Assembly: GCA_949825065.1 (NCBI GenBank)
Contig: OX463844.1
Location: 31,845,414-31,909,413 of the forward strand
From: Odontocerum albicorne
Taxonomy: Eukaryota > Arthropoda > Insecta > Trichoptera > Odontoceridae
DNA: 64,000 bases
Direction of reading: 5' to 3'
The notes beneath the pieces were generated by a model, which had not been told where the DNA came from, did no database searches, and saw nothing but the letters and a program-made list of their open reading frames with translations. Position numbers and translations under genes: made by a program. This document shows, piece by piece, positions 49,638-62,178 of the stretch. Position 1 is the stretch's first letter; the number at the start of each line of letters is the position of its first letter.

Positions 49638-51230
49638 GTGAGTTTAGTTAATCAAAGACTAAGTAAGTTTCTTTAATATGATAAAACAAAATACGATGAT
49701 AGAGTGGACAAATAATGCGTGTTGTTAGGAAATAAAGGTGTGCTAATAAAATATGTAACTCAATGAGAAACTAACTGTATACTGAATAATATATGTTACA
49801 TATATATGTACGAGTATGATGAGAAAGAAATTTGCAAATAAATTATGAAATATTTTAATGACATTTATTTCTTTCGGCGTATCTTTCAATTTTTTTCCAA
49901 TCGGTTATAAATTAATACTACATTCTAAAAATCTCAAGTTCATTATTATTATTTTTTAATTGAAGTCGAGAGAGTGACGGGGTGAAGTCGAGAGAGTAAC
50001 AAGGGCCTATCGGTAAACTTTGTAAAATAATTTTCGTGTTGGGTGGCGACATCTGTGTATCTCAACTACATGGTTGATTGTTAAACTAGAAAGAAGTAGA
50101 ATGATGGGCAAGGGTTTTTGAAGTTGTCGTGGGAAAGGGTTATTCCTCAAAAAAGAGTAAACTCTCTCCGTACCTATCTCAGAAAAAAAATACCATAATT
50201 TATTTGTTTACTTTGCTGTTCGAAAAAAATATTTTCAACAAATGTACAATTTAAAAACAAATAGGTTAGTTACGTCTTATTTATAAATTGTTTTTTTATT
50301 TTGATGTAAGATTTTTTTACATGCCTGCAAGATATGATTAAACTATTTTTAAATATCTCATTCATGCTAGGTAGGTATATTGAAAAATAAATAATATGGA
50401 TTGTTGTAAAAAAACATCCCACATTCACACATTATGCCAATCATATCAAAAATAATGAACTGAGAAGGATTTGTGGTGTTTATTTATTCATTAATCTGTT
50501 TTAAGATATGCTAGAAGCATGTCAAATCAGACTTAATTTCAAAATGGATATTCACTGTGTGTCCCATTTACATTTATTTTACAATGACTGTCAGATTCTG
50601 GGGACGCCGTTGAGTCGGAGTGACTTGTCAAATAAAGTTTTTGTTTCATTCACAGTAGAACTTTTAATTCCTTTATCTCTCTTATTTATACAAATCTCAT
50701 TTGGAATTAAAGGATCTTTCTGATGAAATGATTTTTTATAGATTTTTTTAAGATGGCTCTTGTAAAAAACTCATTTTAAATGTCATTATAGAACCACTGT
50801 TTTAAAATTAAATTATTTCTATTACTTGAAATTGTACTAAAATTGGTTGTCAAGATAATAAAAAAAATCGATTGTTTCATCTACAAAAATCTATTAAATT
50901 TATTTATTTAGTCTCGACTAATTTAGGTATAATAAGAAGAAAAAAAATTATTGGAGAAAATACATTTTTTGGAATTTATTTCATTTTTGAATGTTTTTTT
51001 AATTAGTTTATTCACTACTGTCTCTATCTTTCTCCCTCACTACTCCCCTCTCTTTGTTAATCGTTTGTTAAATACGTAAGTGCTAAGCACCTTTTCTAAT
51101 TATTAAACCCACACATTGATTAAATAAATTAATGATGATTTAACACACTCGAATAAACAAAATGTTGTATTTTATAGAAAAAGAAATATGCAAAGTATTG
51201 CGTACCTAAATCATATTTATGTTCTCCCAG
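49638..51230 (+). other. Cadherin intron
   Basis: A GTGAGT to TTCTCCCAG intron of 1593 bp. Holds a TACGAGTA at 49809 and no recognised repeat. Confidence 0.75.
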
Positions 51231-51475
51231 GTGACACAGGCCGATCGGACGTTTCAATTGAAACGCTCCCGTGCACACGCTACAATTCCGTCTGTCAGGC
51301 CAACGTTATCCTTCAACGGAGACTCGAACCAGGGAGGTATGTGGACTTCAGGGTGTCTGTCAGGAACACCAAGGGGAGGACTAACAGGATATCGTGCTCC
51401 ATCACGGCGACTAACGCTACTACTCCTAAGGACACGATATTCCCACACATCCCGGCAATCATAATGGTACCAGAG
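51231..51475 (+). CDS. Cad86C: Cadherin exon: EC1 continued
   Basis: Acceptor TTCTCCCAG, donor GAG|GTATGT, phase 1 in and phase 0 out. Reads DTGRSDVSIETLPC, CQANVILQRRLEPGRYVDF and RVSVRNTKGRT, with LEPGRYVDFRVSV at the usual L-D-x-E-x-x-x-x-Y-x-L-x-V position of a cadherin repeat. Ends with NATTPKDTIFPHIPAIIMVP, the linker to the next domain; NAT is a possible N-glycosylation site. Two cysteines (ETLPC, VCQ) may form a disulfide. Confidence 0.85.
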
Positions 51476-53485
51476 GTATGTGAATCGACAATTTAATATT
51501 TACGAGTATGGTTTAGGGGCAATCTTTAAAATAGTTTTTTTTATGGTTTTCTTAAGGTTTTTAAGAACTTATATATATTCAAAAGAACTTTTCTCGTCCG
51601 AATGCGTCAAGTGCTAAAAATAGTTTGATATTTATTAACATCATTTTTTTTACAAACATTTTTTTTATCTTTATCTTTATTGTTTAAATTTGCTGTTATA
51701 AAAACTGAAGTATAAAATCGAAGTGTTTGGAATTTTTCAAATAAATGATCATTATTTTTGTATTTATTGTCATTATCATTTTATATTTTTGTTAAAAATT
51801 CATTAATTCGATGTAGAATAAATATTTTAGTGATTATTTAACAGAGTTAAAACATCAAGAATGACATAATTATTCACAATTAAATATGGAAAATTATCAT
51901 ATACAAAATGTAAGTTGCCAAAAAGGATATCATGTTTAATGAATAAAATTATTCAATCAGTATGATTAAAAACTGCCATACAACTTTAAAACATGGAGCG
52001 ACTATTTTCATAATTTTATTACTTGTATCTACATAATTCTACTATTTGGACCCAAATTCGCGCAATGTCGATTAAACGAAATTGATTTTTTGTAACAAGA
52101 TTTCATGTTAAGAGCGATCTTTGGGATCGCATTACGAAATTGCCTCCATCAAATAATTACAGTGGTTTTCGATCTTTTTTGAGAGTTCAATAAAATATCC
52201 TGTTCCTTTTGAAACACGTCGATTCCAATTCATATTCTGACCTAATTATTAATTTATATTCTTAAAATTGAGTCAGGCCTTATACGCTCCAAACTTTGAA
52301 GTGAAGTAATGAGACCACGTGACTCATTTAGGAAAGTTACAACTAATTGGTACGAAATATTACTTTCAATATTATTTCTCCAGTAAAAAAAAGTTTAAAT
52401 TTAGGTTAGTGTTTAGTTCGGACTATGAATTCGGGCCATAGTCTTATTTGTCGGTGCCTCTTTGTTTAAGATCGTAATCAAAATGATATATATGGCATAT
52501 TTATAATTCATGCTTCTCTACATTTTAAAAAAATACCGATAATCGTGAATTGATATTTTTTTAAATTATATTTATTTATAAACTCTTAGAAGTAACGTTT
52601 TTATAAGTGCACGTTATGATGAAATATGACTTTTGAGAATTCTGACCTCTAAACAGCGCTATATAAATTGTCCTATTTTATTCTAATTGTTATTTCGTGC
52701 AACACCAATGATTTAAATGTTAACAATGCATGAGATACGTTATTCGTAACCAAAATAAGCTTAATATTAAATCTTGGAACTGTTTTAGATTTACATCCAT
52801 CTTCCTCTGATCTCGCGAGAAACAACTGTATAGGAAATCTGGAGCAAAAATTCACTTTTAAATACAAAATATGGCACAAAATCTTTAATGATTAATATAA
52901 TGACAAAACTTCGTAATAATCAATAGTTGGATACCACTGAAATATCGGTACAAAACGAAATAATCACAAATAATTCTTATTCGTAAAAGGATCGAGATAT
53001 CTGCGAATCCACTCGGCACTAATATCAGATTCATAATATTTAAATTGCAAATGTTTTGTAAAACACGACGGTGGATGGTGGATTCGAATTCATTTCTCAG
53101 GATAAGCGAGTAGCTGTCGTGATGTGGGGTTCAAGGCATATCACATTCCGATGCCCCTTTTTGACATTGTTTTGAATGCCACAATAGCGTTTTTCACGGC
53201 TTGATTGGCTTCGAACCCACGTTTGTCTGTTTAAAATTGAAATCAATTGTTCACATCGTTCTCGTTAGATATTTTAAAAAGCTAATCACCAGACTACGTT
53301 TTCGCACCCGTGAACAAATGTATCACGACAGACAGTTAGTTTTTGTACCTGTCATCCACTATTGTATTATAATTGTCATATATTTGGATTCTAGTTTTAA
53401 CTATTGAAACTTTGAATCAATATATAGATCACATAAAATATAATTTTAATATCAGCGATGAATAAAATCTATTTTCTCACATCCA

Positions 53486-53665
53486 TGATGACGACCTCCG
53501 AGATTTAGTTTGATAAAAAAAGCAGATTACCTGATTTGAAAAAAATCCAATCTGGTTTTCACTGAAGGTCTATTTAACATATTTCCGGTTGTTTGGAAGA
53601 GATTGCCACTTGGCAATAAATCAGTCTGGTTGTACTGTATACAACGAAAGTGTACTACAATACAG
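53486..53665 (+). repeat. SINE family 1 copy, B box deleted
   Basis: Head GACGACCTCCGAGATTTAG and GATAAAAAAAGC, then body GGTTTTCACTGAAGGTCTAT, GGTTGTTTGGAAGAGATTG, CCACTTGGCAATAAATCAG, and tail GTATACAACGAAAGTGTACT. Confidence 0.75.
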
Positions 53666-54264
53666 GATAAGCATATTTTATTATTTCACCTAATTTATTT
53701 ATCTTTTAGGAACATAATGGTTTTAAAATACATCGATTTTATTGAACGTTTATTAGAAAAATAAGCCTACTTTATCGGAATTAACTAAAGGAAAAATTCC
53801 AATTCCGAAATATCAATACATATTATGATATTTATTGAAAAATCATTTGGTTTAAGATTAAACGTACATTTTGTGCTTAATATATTATATAAAACAAATA
53901 AAATGCTTTGTATTGGTTTTAAATGCAAAGTAAACTAATTTTATTCATGGTGTTTAACTGACGGCGCAAGACAAATAAAAGTAACCATTCCAATAAAAAT
54001 GTAATAAATAAAGCCTGTTTCCTAGGGTCGCATTGAGACAGGAAACCTACAAAGGTAAACAATAAACTTGTTTTTTGTGTTCGATTTTTTTATAATCCTA
54101 CAGATACTCCAATGACAGCGCTCGAAAGAAATACTTAATGAAAATAATAAAAAAAAGAGTTACTTCAAGTTTTTTTAAATAATGAACAAGAATTATACTT
54201 TATCCAAGATTTCGCCTTCAACTTTGGGAAATTTCCTTTGTTATTCTACAATTAAATTATATTA

Positions 54265-54366
54265 ATCCCCGCTACACGTGTTTCGTGTGTCTACCTCATA
54301 TGCCGAGGATCTTCCGTCTGAAGACAACCTCGGGATAGGAGGTAGGAACACGTGTAGCGAGGATTG
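54265..54366. repeat. Foldback repeat, arms about 40 bp
   Basis: AATCCCCGCTACACGTGT at the left and ACACGTGTAGCGAGGATT at the right pair, continuing inwards through CTACCTC / GAGGTAG and CCGAGG / CCTCGG with mismatches. The plus strand reads CTGAAGA, a stem ACCTC/GAGGT, then GGAACACGTGT; the minus strand has CGAAACACGTGT. Resembles the paired modules at 12117 and 36140. Confidence 0.8.
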
Positions 54367-55028
54367 CTATAATTAGTGAAGTAATATAGTAATTTACCGT
54401 TATAAATTACATTACTTCCCGCAATCCATGTTTTAAAAAGTACATATAATACTTATTAATATTTCAATGCACATGTTTGACAGTTTACAGTTCATATATC
54501 ATAAGTTGGCTCTAAAACGCAGCAAAATATTTTAAAACCAATGAATTATTTTTTAATATTCAATACTCTCGTAACATAAAAAGTCATCAAATCATTTTTA
54601 ATATATATTTTACCAAAGCCCAAGTTGAAAAAAAAACATGAAATTTAGCTAGCTTCGTTGTTAAATTTTTATAAGAAAATATCGTTAATAAAAAATATGA
54701 TTTGTTTCATATTTAATAAATTCACACATTTAACAAAAATAAATAGTCGAATTGTTATGAATATCAACATTATTTTTTGCGTAACTTTTTCTTCTTTCTT
54801 TTCTTAATATTTTTAAGTAGCCTAAATTTCCTGAATAATCATAATTCATCAAAAATGAAGTGAAAACGTGAATCAGTTTTTTTCCTTTTCTGTGGAAATA
54901 CCAACATGTTTTGTATCGTACCATTGTCAAACTTGTATGATAGGAATTCGTTTCTTTCAATTAACTTACGGTATAAAAATATCCCCACGTCACGAAACAT
55001 TTTAACTCTGGACTTGTTTTTTTTTCAG

Positions 55029-55112
55029 GATGCCAAACGCGGCACAGAATTAGACTACATTGTCGCGAGAAAAAATCCATTAAAATCTAAATTCGTTTAC
55101 CTGGAACTATGG
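55029..55112 (+). CDS. Cad86C: Cadherin exon: start of EC2
   Basis: An 84-base exon, phase 0 both ends, TTTTTTTTCAG and TGG|GTAAGT. Reads DAKRGTELDYIVARKNPLKS and KFVYLELW; E-D-A-x-x-G-T is the usual opening of a cadherin repeat, with the E supplied by the previous exon. Confidence 0.85.
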
Positions 55113-55367
55113 GTAAGTCTCACAAAAAATATATTGATTATTCAAAGTGTGATTTGTTTTCGAACTAGAAAAGGAACCTTTTTATGAGGCTTTCTTTCAT
55201 TATTTTATACAGAATATTGTATACTGACATTTTGTGAACAATAAAAACATGTTTAAATGTTTTTACTATCAATTATACTTTTTAAAATATTAATTTAATA
55301 TATTTATTTATATTTATTGCAATATGAATTAGAAAAATATGAATTTATATTTTTGTTCTGTTTTTAG

Positions 55368-55493
55368 GGCTCACCGTTGTTTGCTATTCGCCAGAGAAAT
55401 GTTTCCCCTGAAAATACTGAAGGAACGATATTTTTAATAGGACCATTGGATTTTGAAACTCAGTCAATGTATCACCTGACAGTTTTAGCAAAC
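55368..55493 (+). CDS. Cad86C: Cadherin exon: middle of EC2
   Basis: 126 bases, phase 0 both ends, TTTTTAG and AAC|GTAAGT. Reads GSPLFAIRQRNVSPENTEG, TIFLIGPLDFETQSMYHLTV and LAN. LDFE-x-x-x-x-Y-x-L-x-V-x-A is a canonical cadherin segment; its acidic residues bind calcium in the family. Confidence 0.9.
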
Positions 55494-55779
55494 GTAAGTT
55501 ATTATCGTTTATTTTTTTATACAATTAGTGAAATTAGGTATTTAGAATATGATTCTGTATTTTGGATTTTCAGCACATTTTGAATAAAGTACTCGTAGAT
55601 ATTTGATTTGATATAGCATTTTGCAATTCAATTTTACGTTAACAATATTTCTTAATTGTGAAAACTATAATGTGATAAAAGGATTATGCAAGTATAACGA
55701 ATTTATTATCTTTTTTATCGGATAACTTTTGATAGAAATAATTCCAATATTTTTTTATCCCGGATGTTGTTTGTGACAG

Positions 55780-56044
55780 GACGCTTATGCCGAGCCGACC
55801 CAGGATAGCAGAAATATTGCGGGGATCGAAGTGGTCGTGGTTGTACAGGACGTGCAGGATATGCCACCCGTGTTCACTTCTGCTCCCCCGATAACTCACC
55901 TTCCAGCCAATCTCGTCCCCGGGGACATAGTAGTGCGGGTTCACGCCGAGGACGGGGACAAAGGAGTGCCCCGCCAGATACGGTACGGACTCGTGTCGGA
56001 GGGAAATCCATTTACACCTTTCTTCAATATCAATGAAACCACAG
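55780..56044 (+). CDS. Cad86C: Cadherin exon: end of EC2, start of next repeat
   Basis: 265 bases, phase 0 in and phase 1 out (ACAG|GTAAAA). Reads DAYAEPTQDSRNIAGIEVVV, VVQDVQDMPPVF and LVPGDIVVRVHAEDGDKG, then GNPFTPFFNINETTG. VQDVQDMPPVF stands where most cadherins have V-x-D-V-N-D-N-x-P-x-F, so two of the usual Asn linker ligands are replaced here. HAEDGDKG matches A-x-D-x-D-x-G of the next repeat. NET is a possible glycosylation site. The following exon was not found, so the gene is truncated by the window edge. Confidence 0.9.
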
Positions 56045-56237
56045 GTAAAATATATTTTCTTTTCATCTTATTTATTTCCATTTTGATTTATTCAAATTTA
56101 AAAAAATATGTTGTTAATATAAAAATATTATTCCGAAAAGTTATCTTAAAAACTACGAGTATATGGTAAAGACCGTTGTGTCACATCGATGCATGCACTT
56201 TTCCGAATTCAATAATATTATAGATAAAAGTGACCCC

Positions 56238-56282
56238 CGTGTTGGAAAACAGGCATCTTATTAACTAGGTCATAGATGTCAT
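56238..56282 (-). repeat. SINE head fragment
   Basis: GCATCTTATTAACTAGGTCA, the reverse of a diverged A-box region, without a body. Confidence 0.45.
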
Positions 56283-56851
56283 TATATAATATTATTAGAT
56301 TTTTATCGTATAACATTATTTAATGCAAACAATATACGTATTCAGATTATTTTAATCTCATCTAATTTATTTGGTAATAATAAAAAAAGTTCACAAAACC
56401 CAAGTCAAGGAAGCCCTTAATGAATTATTTTATTTAAATAAATAAATATTCAAGGCTTGAGTTTAGGTTAACATCAAAACCGTTACTATATACTCGTACC
56501 TGTAACAGAAGTGAAAGAACTCGAGACAGGATAAGATTTCAAAACAGGACTAGTGGATAATAATAAAGTGGGTTTCCTACAAGTATATAAATCTATCAAG
56601 ACTGATTTAATTGCAAGTACCTTTTCGTTTGTTACATACCGCTTGAGGGGAGGGTTGTCTACAGTATACTCGAGTTAATCCTATTTGTGTGAATAATAAA
56701 CGGTTCGATTTTTCATATTGATATCTAAATAATTCTAATTTACTTTCCATATTCATTAATACCTTGGAAAAATATACTACGTACATTAACCGCACTTTAA
56801 AATTCAACTTTCGATAATTGTGTTAAATTTTTTAGCTTTAAAATTTTCTTT

Positions 56852-56896
56852 AATTTTACTTAATTATGTGAATGACTCACATAATTAAGTAAAATT
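56852..56896. repeat. Perfect 20-bp hairpin, 5-base loop
   Basis: AATTTTACTTAATTATGTGA at 56852-56871 and its exact complement at 56877-56896 around ATGAC. Confidence 0.95.
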
Positions 56897-57552
56897 TAAC
56901 CAGTTCTGAGATAATCGAGAAAATGTCTCACCGCTTTGTGAGGAACAAAAAAAAACATTTATTGGGTTTGATATTTTGCACAAACAGGATATTTCTATGC
57001 TCTTTCGAAATTTCAAATAAATAAAAACAATTTTTTTTGTAGGATCCTTTTTACATAGTCGTATACTATATACGCCAACTTGGCTATTAAAATAAACGAT
57101 TATTATAAATCACCATTAAAAACTTTTATACATATGTATTATTCTCGTTCCACATAATTTCTAGTAACATATTCAGTTCATTTTGTGAGTAGCTACTTGT
57201 TCAATAAAACAAACCAAAAATCGAATTTCGTCAAACGAAGGATGTATGTTTTCCAATCAAAAACTTTTGTATTGATAATTTGAATAACAGTACCATACAA
57301 TCTGTATCCTAGTTAATGTGCTACCGAATAATGAAGGATATACCGTACTTCTTACGTGCCGCCTTACCGACTTCCCTCCCTCCTTGGCTCGTGTGTTGAA
57401 TAAATTACATTTTTTGACCTCCTTGCATAATCAAGGCGGATGGCAATGTACTTCGGTGCTTTTACTTTAAAGCCAACCCACTTCTGGGGAGGCAAGCATA
57501 CGACCAATCAGGGATTAATAATATTAAGGACTATTGTTAAGCGAAGTATTAA

Positions 57553-57672
<120 letters not shown>

Positions 57673-58137
57673 AATGGTATAACAATTCTTTGAATTGTAA
57701 GTATATCAAAATATTTTCGTGTTTAAATATATGGGTAAGATTATTCATCGAATATTTCGAGCCACTCCGTTCTTAAAAAGTCTACTTACTGCCTTAAATA
57801 CTGGGAACGTAATTCATTTTTTTTTTCTTGTTTCAAGAAATATTTTTTGCTTTTTGTTTGGTTTCAAGAAATTTATGTGAGCAAAAGAATAAAAAAAATT
57901 AAATGAAATAAAAATCAAACATTGACAAATAGAATATGCAGTTAGTGGGAGTAAAAATTATCCACAAAACAAAATTATAATAATCGAATCGTTTACGTCT
58001 GGTATAATCGAATGTTTAGCAAATTTGTGAATTATTGAAAAGACGCGACAAAATGTAAAATAATGCAACTGCAATAAAGGTTTTGAACGCCTCCCTTCGA
58101 ATAATTATCGTTTGATGTTTTCTAAAATATACTTTCT

Positions 58138-58395
58138 TATGGTACCCTTCTGAATTGGTGATTCAGGCATATTAAATTTGTGATTCAGGCATAATAATTT
58201 AAACTGTATTATAATGGCCGTGAGACAATATTGATATCGGTCCCAGTAATCAAGCCTTCGGGTTTAGAACAACTGGAGTAGGTATTGAACTCGCAGTTTG
58301 TTATTGTACGTGTTGGCAACATTACCACACGTGAAAAAGGCAACACTCGCACACGTGTGAGTATAGTTACCAAGCAAACTATTTTACTAACCTGG
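58138..58395 (-). repeat. SINE family 2 copy
   Basis: In reverse: end block CTTATGGTACCCTTCTGA, then GACAATATTGATATCGG, GGTTTAGAACAACTGGAGTA, GTACGTGTTGGCAACATTAC and CACACGTGTGAGTATAGTTA. A short duplication (GTGATTCAGGCATA twice, 58158-58192) sits in its end. The head was not recognised. Confidence 0.7.
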
Positions 58396-59254
58396 AACTC
58401 TTTTTTATATTTGTCTTCATTGGGTACAATTGAAAATCCAATCCAAAACCCAGTTTTCGGTTTAGTGGGTTTCCTAAAATAAAACCTCGATTATTTATTT
58501 AACGGTTGTACTATATATTTATGTGTAAAAAAATTTATAATTGTGAATAAAAAGTAGTCAAATCATTTTTTTAAATGTTTTATAAACTAGAAGAGGTTTT
58601 TGTGTATTATCGCATTTTTATGAATACTTTTTGCCAAAATTTCTTATTAGCATTTAATCAAGCTTTAAAATACAATTCCAATGCAAATATATTTTCTTAG
58701 AAACCAGTGAAATAACTTATTATAATTAATTCTATTATAATTTAAACTGTATTATAATTTAAAGAAAAATAATGTGACTGGAAAGGTTTAGGATCTCTGT
58801 ATGTTTAACTCGTTCTAAGGTGGACTACAATAGTAGTACAGAAGTGACTTACTGTTTTGTGATAAGGGGTCGAGATAAAGGCCGAGTCCCTGTAGAATTC
58901 CGTAATCCGTACTTTAAATGCAGAATTTTATTTAAATTACGTCACGTTATAAGACCAAAGCAGACTGTGCTGCCTTAATAACGGATCACTTATTCTAGCA
59001 ACATCAAGAATAATGTAATTAAAAGGATTTAACAACATTTTAGAATGCACGAGTAAACCTACTTTTCAAACAACAATATTTTTCGATCTTTGCCAGGTAT
59101 ATCGTTTTTTAATGTTTAATATCAACGGTATTTTTTTAATTTACCATATAATTTTAATATGTTGGCCCAGTATTGAAATATCTGAAAGCTATGCACAACA
59201 AATGAACCAAGAAAGACTGACAAAACAAATATATAGTTTAACTGTGAGTTTAAT

Positions 59255-59420
59255 AGTGTAAATGTGAGGAATACCAACGAAAGTATGTTTGGATCAAGTT
59301 TATGATATTTTGAAAGAAATATGTATGAAGAAGAAACAAAATATATGTGGCGAAATAGGAAAGTTGACGCCTTATCCTTTCTGCCTACCCCGACAGGGAA
59401 ATTACGTGATGGTTTGTGGA
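59255..59420 (+). repeat. LINE 3' end fragment
   Basis: Ends TTCTGCCTACCCCGACAGGG and ACGTGATGGTTT, the best-preserved copy of the LINE family tail. The coding part before it is too decayed to read. Confidence 0.55.
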
Positions 59421-59479
59421 TACAATGTATGATATGGAAAAAAAATGATTTATCAGATAAATAATATTAGAATAGTTCG

Positions 59480-59650
59480 AAACAGATGTTTAAGTAGAAA
59501 GAAGAAAATAATATGTTGTTACGAAGATGTAGAAAATGAGTTTCGAAAGACTTACACAACAATGATATGTCTGAAATGAATGTAGGGCGCGAGAATGAGC
59601 TACGCTAAGGAAAAAATGGAAGAAGATAAGCAGTAAAAATTAAACTGATA
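59480..59650 (+). repeat. LINE coding debris
   Basis: Short frames reading CCYEDVENEF and GRENELR then GKNG suggest the FGHVERM and GRPR-x-x-W region after heavy decay. Tentative. Confidence 0.3.
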
Positions 59651-60254
59651 TGTCCGAAGGGACATTGTGTGATTGGTAAAGTAATAGTGTATTCATGTTT
59701 TGAATTTTTCAATTTATGTTAAAAGTTAGTCAGTCAGTTTTTGAGTCTGGGAAGACTATCTGTCAATCGATTTTGTAGATGACACTTGTTCGTGAATAAG
59801 CTTATAATATGAACACACATACAATTTTGAGAGATCAAACCTAATGATAAAGTGCCCTTAACTATCGGATCTTCCTTCGGACAGATGCACGAAACGCGAT
59901 TTTGCCCACTTGATAGCGTTTTAAGGAATTATGACAGGTCGGAAAGTATTGTACATTAAAATCAACTCTTAAGCCATCAGAAATCGACACCGGTGATTTC
60001 AGATTGCATAGTGGGCATACTAGTAATTAAAATACTAGTTTTTTTTATAGGAGCTGCGCATTTTTTTCTTTCAAATTTAAAACGAAAAACAACACACTTA
60101 TCCAAATCCAAAAAAAAATTTGACTTTTCTAAAAAGTTCATCATTTTTCTTCCAAATCACATTTTTAGGGTACGATCCGTGGTTCCTCTTTGGAGGAAAA
60201 GTAACGAAGTTTTATATTGTATTTCAATTCCGATCATTTCTAAGATATACTTAG

Positions 60255-60475
60255 TTTTGGAAAATGACTAAGCAAGCTGACCGAGGAAAACGTGGCAGAA
60301 CCAATTGGATCACAATACAAGGTAAACTAAGAAGCACGAATAATAGGAGATTGAGCATAACAAGATGTATTAATACGGAAGAAGCGAATGTCGTGTGTTT
60401 GGATAAAAAATCTGGAGATTTTCTCTTTACGCATATTTCGCAAGGGACACGACGTGATGACTTGTAATATAATAT
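60255..60475 (+). pseudogene. LINE C-terminal tail
   Basis: The frame from 60264 reads DRGKRGRTNWITIQGKL, then RRLSITRCINTEEANVVCLD, ending with stop after SQGTRRDD. Corresponds to GRPR-x-x-W and C-x-x-R-C-x-x-x-E-A-K of the copies at 7560 and 22826. Only the C-terminus is present, as expected from 5' truncation during LINE insertion. Confidence 0.6.
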
Positions 60476-60811
60476 GTACAAAGCAAGTTTCCTAATTTAA
60501 TCAAATGATTAGTATTTTTGTATGTTTATTGTATATAATCAACATTTTTCTTACATACTTGTCATACCGGTAAGCAAAATTAATAAGAATAATCAAAATT
60601 AATTCCATACATAATCATGATTCAAGGCATTCCTTTAAAGAACTGATAGCTAATGAAAATAAATATGGTATTTATGCGATAAAAATTACAATAATATAAT
60701 TTACATTGAAATGTGATTATTTATCATAATTAAGACATATTCTGATCTCATTTTATACTGTTTTGTGCTTTATACTGTTTTGTGCTTTAATTGATGAAAT
60801 ATGTTTAGTAT

Positions 60812-61035
60812 GACGACCTCCGTGGCTTAGTTGGTAAGGCGCTAGTCTTTTATCATGGCGGTTATTATTCGATCCCCGCTGGTACCTAGCTTAAAATAAA
60901 GGTTTCCAGTCCAATTGTCACTTAAGGCTTATCTAACATTTTTCTTGTTAGTTTGAAGAGATTGCCACATTGCAAAAAACTCGCCAGGCTGTACATTATA
61001 CAACGAAAGTGTATAATGTAATATGTAGTACTGTG
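60812..61035 (+). repeat. SINE family 1, left member of a tail-to-tail pair
   Basis: Head GACGACCTCCGTGGCTTAG and TTGGTAAGGCGC, B box ATTCGATCCCCGCTGGTACC, body AGTCCAATTGTCACTTAAGG, GTTTGAAGAGATTGCCACAT, CTCGCCAGGCTGTAC, tail ATACAACGAAAGTGTATAAT. The tail part is repeated twice more to about 61070. Confidence 0.85.
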
Positions 61036-61195
61036 TACAACGAAAGTGTATAATGTAACAGTATAATGTAATATTAATGATAATTATAATGAAAATAATA
61101 TCAGGAAAATAATTCAGTTCGCATCGGATTTCAAGATTTTTTAAAACAATGATTTTATCGATTATACTAAAATGTATTGTATTGTGTGACCATTT

Positions 61196-61382
61196 TGTTG
61201 TATATAGTACAGCTTGGCGAGCTTATTGCTATGTGCCAATCTCATTCAACCAACCAGAAAAACGTTGAATAAGTCTGAAGTGAAAATCCTATTGGTAAAA
61301 AATCTGGGTACCTAAGGGAATCAACACGCAAACCTCAGGTTGTATGACAGACGTTTTATCAACTAGACGTTGGAAGTCGTAT
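61196..61382 (-). repeat. SINE family 1, right member of a tail-to-tail pair
   Basis: In reverse: TTGTATATAGTACAGCTTGG, CGAGCTTATTGCTATGTGCC, AATCTCATTCAACCAACCAG, AAGTGAAAATCC, then a diverged head with TTTTATCAACTAGACGTTGG. About 160 bp separates it from the left copy's tail. Confidence 0.75.
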
Positions 61383-61844
61383 GTATGACTTTTTATATAC
61401 TCGTACAATAAATTTAAGTTTATGAAAACGTTTACGATTTTGTACATTTAATTCGAAGAAAATTAAAAATCTTTTAGATCAAAAACTTGTTGATCTAATA
61501 TGGGATTCGTTTTTTACTAGACCACTTTTTGTCTTTGTTATTAATTTAAACAACAAAAAATAAATACAAGCAAAAACTTCCGAGTTGTTATTAATATTCT
61601 TTGTTCTCATTTCAAGTAGATGAACTATTAATAATTCATTTAGACCTACTGTTTTTGCTGTCAAAAAAAACTTAAACATATTTTTTTTCTATTCAACGAG
61701 ATACCTCGAAGGTCACAATGTAATGAGAATAATCTGCAAATAATAACACTGGTTGAATATAACACTTTTTGACCCTGTACATTCCACACTAAATATAAAA
61801 TGTCAACTCAATGACTTTAATTATCATTACTTGACCATTTCTGT

Positions 61845-62178
61845 GAATTAATTGGAAAGACTCTTGCCTTCCTTCCGAGCGTTTCGGCCTCAATTTCTAA
61901 TGGTATATAAAAGAAAATAACTACTATAAGTGACTCAATCTGCTAAAAGTTTTCGTTTAGTAACAATACTCATACGCACCGAGTACATGTACAAGTGGGA
62001 GTACGGGTACTCGTATTGTCTCTTCATATGTTGTAGTGTTGTCAACACGTGCGATGACAAACTGTTATTTCCATACCTACTCCGATAACCCGATTATTGG
62101 GGCAGAAGACAATATTGTATCCCTGCATTGCTTTTCAATATGTTCGAATTACTTATTTAGAAGGAAGGGTACTATTCG
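61845..62178 (+). repeat. SINE family 2 copy with head
   Basis: Diverged head (CTGTGAATTAATTGGAAAG and GTTTCGGCCTCAATTTC), linker, then body TTTCGTTTAGTAACAATACT, GTGTTGTCAACACGTGCGAT, CCATACCTACTCCG, GACAATATTGTATCC, and end AGAAGGAAGGGTACTATTCG. The longest family 2 copy here. A TACTCGTA lies inside at 62008. Confidence 0.7.

Larger units (their letters stand above)
51476..55028 (+). other. Cadherin intron with SINE insertion
   Basis: 3553 bp, GTATGT to TTTTTTTTCAG. Contains a SINE family 1 copy (53486-53665), the foldback repeat at 54265-54366 and a TACGAGTA at 51501. A short tRNA-like piece with GGGTTCGAAGCC on the minus strand near 53205 may be another SINE remnant. Confidence 0.75.
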
